The notes under the pieces: model-generated
Databases searched by the model: none
What the model saw: the letters and a program-made list of their open reading frames with translations, nothing else
Told to the model about the DNA's origin: nothing
Made by a program: the position numbers and the translations under genes
In this document: positions 13,410 through 14,723 of the stretch, one piece after another
Layout: the number at the start of each line of letters is the position of its first letter
Numbering within the stretch: the stretch's first letter is position 1
From: Pseudomonadota bacterium
Lineage (GTDB): Bacteria; Pseudomonadota; Gammaproteobacteria; Acidithiobacillales; Acidithiobacillaceae
NCBI GenBank assembly: GCA_021839095.1
Contig: JAKCBU010000006.1
Span: 1-14,723 of the forward strand
Length of the DNA: 14,723 nt
Direction: 5' to 3'

Positions 13410-14723
13410 ATGGACCTGAACGGCAAAAAAGTATGCATCGCGGGCCTCGGTAAAACCGGCCGCACGCTTCTGCACACCGCATTGCGCCTGGGTGCCGTTT
13501 GTCGTGCCGCGGATACCCGCCGGCTGCCCGATGCCGATGACCTGCGTCATCGTTATCCTCAGGTAAGTTTCCATTTCGGCGAGATGCCCGATGATCTGTT
13601 CGAAGCGGCGGACCTCATTCTGCTCAGCCCAGGACTCGCGCCGGCACTGCCCGCCTTGCGGCAAGCCGCACGGGCGGGCACCGAAATGATCGGGGACATC
13701 GAACTTTTCGGCCGCCTCGCCCAAGCGCCCATCGTCGCCATCACCGGCAGCAATGGCAAAAGCACCGTTACCACACTGGTCGGCGCAATGGCTCAGGCTG
13801 CCGGGCTACGGGCAGCCGTAGGCGGCAATCTCGGCACCCCCGCCCTCGATCTTTTGCCTTCCACCGGCCCTGAACCAGATCTCTATGTACTGGAGGTCTC
13901 CAGCTTTCAACTCGCTGCCTGTCAGCGTTTTCGGCCGCGGGCGGCAGCCTTCCTCAACCTGAGTCCCGATCACCTGGACTGGCACGGCAGCTACGTCGCC
14001 TATGCCGCCGCCAAAACGCGTATTTTCCGGGCCATGGGCGCGGGGGACACCCTGGTGCTGAATGCCGACGACGCCTTTACGGCCGCCTTGCCCGCGCAGG
14101 TGCCCGCGGATGTGCTGGTGCAGTTCTTCGGCGGAGAGGGCGGGAGCGACGCCTATATCGCGGAGCAGCGGATCTGTCTCCGTGCCAGCGGACCGCTGCT
14201 GGCCCTGGATGAAATGCCACTGCGCGGTGGCCACCATCAGGAGAACGCGCTGGCGGCGGCCCTGCTTGCCCGTGCGGTGGGGATCCCGCGCGCCGCCATT
14301 CAGGAGGTATTGCGTACTTTCCCAGGATTGCCCCATCGTCTCGCCCGGGTAGCCGAAATCGACGGCGTGGGTTATTACGATGATTCCAAGGGCACCAACC
14401 CGGGCGCGACCCTCAAGGCCATCTCCAGCCTGCCGGGCCCGTTGGTCCTGATTCTCGGCGGCGATGCCAAGGGCGCGGATTTGACCCCGCTCCAGGCAGC
14501 CTGCCAGGGCCAGCGCGCCGCCGTCGTCCTCGGCAAGGATGGTCCGCGGATCGGCGCGCTGCTCGCGGATGTGTTACCGGTGCAATCCGTCGAGACCATG
14601 GCGGCGGCGGTGCAGGCGGCCGCCCGAATGGCCCGCAGGGGCGACCAGGTGTTGCTCTCGCCAGCTTGCGCCAGCACGGATATGTTCACCGACTATCAGG
14701 ACCGCGGCCGCCAGTTCGCCGCG
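13410..14723 (+). CDS. murD: UDP-MurNAc-L-Ala:D-Glu ligase MurD (3' end missing)
   Basis: MurD adds D-glutamate to UDP-MurNAc-L-Ala in the cytoplasm, the step before MurE. The frame opens at ATG 13410, 1 nt after the mraY stop, and is still open at the right edge after 438 codons. E. coli MurD is 438 aa in all, so only a short tail is missing. Motifs are GLGKTGRT, LLSPGLAP, ATP loop AITGSNGKSTVTTLVG (from residue 110), GGNLGTPALDLL, LEVSSFQL, NLSPDHLDWHGS, YAAAKTRIF with the probable carbamylated lysine, LPHRLARV, YYDDSKGTNPGAT, ILGGDAKGADL and LLSPACASTDMF. Nothing suggests damage. ftsW and murG would be expected next in the canonical order. Confidence 0.96.
   Translation, partial: MDLNGKKVCIAGLGKTGRTLLHTALRLGAVCRAADTRRLPDADDLRHRYPQVSFHFGEMPDDLFEAADLILLSPGLAPALPALRQAARAGTEMIGDIELFGRLAQAPIVAITGSNGKSTVTTLVGAMAQAAGLRAAVGGNLGTPALDLLPSTGPEPDLYVLEVSSFQLAACQRFRPRAAAFLNLSPDHLDWHGSYVAYAAAKTRIFRAMGAGDTLVLNADDAFTAALPAQVPADVLVQFFGGEGGSDAYIAEQRICLRASGPLLALDEMPLRGGHHQENALAAALLARAVGIPRAAIQEVLRTFPGLPHRLARVAEIDGVGYYDDSKGTNPGATLKAISSLPGPLVLILGGDAKGADLTPLQAACQGQRAAVVLGKDGPRIGALLADVLPVQSVETMAAAVQAAARMARRGDQVLLSPACASTDMFTDYQDRGRQFAA

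Noticed and set aside
12029..13477. Long minus-strand open frame (482 codons) opposite murF, mraY and the start of murD
   Set aside because: Three well-conserved genes occupy the plus strand; the His/Asp/Gln-rich product is a typical mirror image of membrane-protein codons.
1..14723. CRISPR, phage, transposon, toxin-antitoxin or other novel multi-gene system
   Set aside because: No repeat arrays, transposase or integrase motifs, tRNA attachment sites or unfamiliar gene clusters were seen; all but one or two genes are conserved housekeeping genes.

Overview
The window is a GC-rich proteobacterial chromosome segment carrying the start of the division and cell wall (dcw) gene cluster, with a group of housekeeping genes in front of it. 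The proteins have recognisable E. coli counterparts, but SspA reads closer to betaproteobacterial versions, and the RNase P RNA is type A and lies just upstream of mraZ. This suggests a deep-branching gamma- or betaproteobacterium. Acidithiobacillus or a relative is my best guess, from recall only.

Left part (1-5282). The 3' end of a plus-strand gene, possibly dciA, converges on lpxC (minus strand; lipid A synthesis). lpxC diverges from a tightly packed plus-strand run: sspA (RNA-polymerase-binding stress regulator), a long-chain acyl-CoA ligase, and cca (tRNA CCA-adding enzyme, probably with a TTG start). A small unrecognised minus-strand gene with a strong ribosome binding site overlaps the 3' end of cca. 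The 228-bp gap between lpxC and sspA holds interlocking inverted repeats and a consensus -10.

Middle part (5283-6093). rnpB, the RNase P RNA, has a well-formed sigma-70 promoter placed exactly for its P1 helix. An AT-rich, non-coding stretch of about 330 bp follows. It holds a weak terminator-like hairpin, two candidate promoters, and a run of four 10-bp-spaced TGGRR boxes that match the known operator of MraZ.

Right part (6094-14723). mraZ, rsmH, ftsL, ftsI, murE, murF, mraY and murD are in the canonical order. All overlap by 1-14 nt except mraY/murD, which are 1 nt apart. murD runs off the right edge, lacking probably only a few codons. MraZ regulates the cluster; RsmH methylates 16S rRNA; FtsL and FtsI build the septum; MurE, MurF and MurD add D/L residues to the UDP-MurNAc peptide; MraY loads it onto the lipid carrier.

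I see no mobile element, CRISPR array, phage gene or tRNA, and no convincing new multi-gene system. The points most worth a second look are regulatory or RNA-level: the MraZ box array overlapping the mraZ ribosome binding site, a perfect 12-bp palindrome inside the mraZ promoter spacer, a changed base in the tRNA-CCA-binding loop of RNase P RNA, and the small overlapping gene beside cca.
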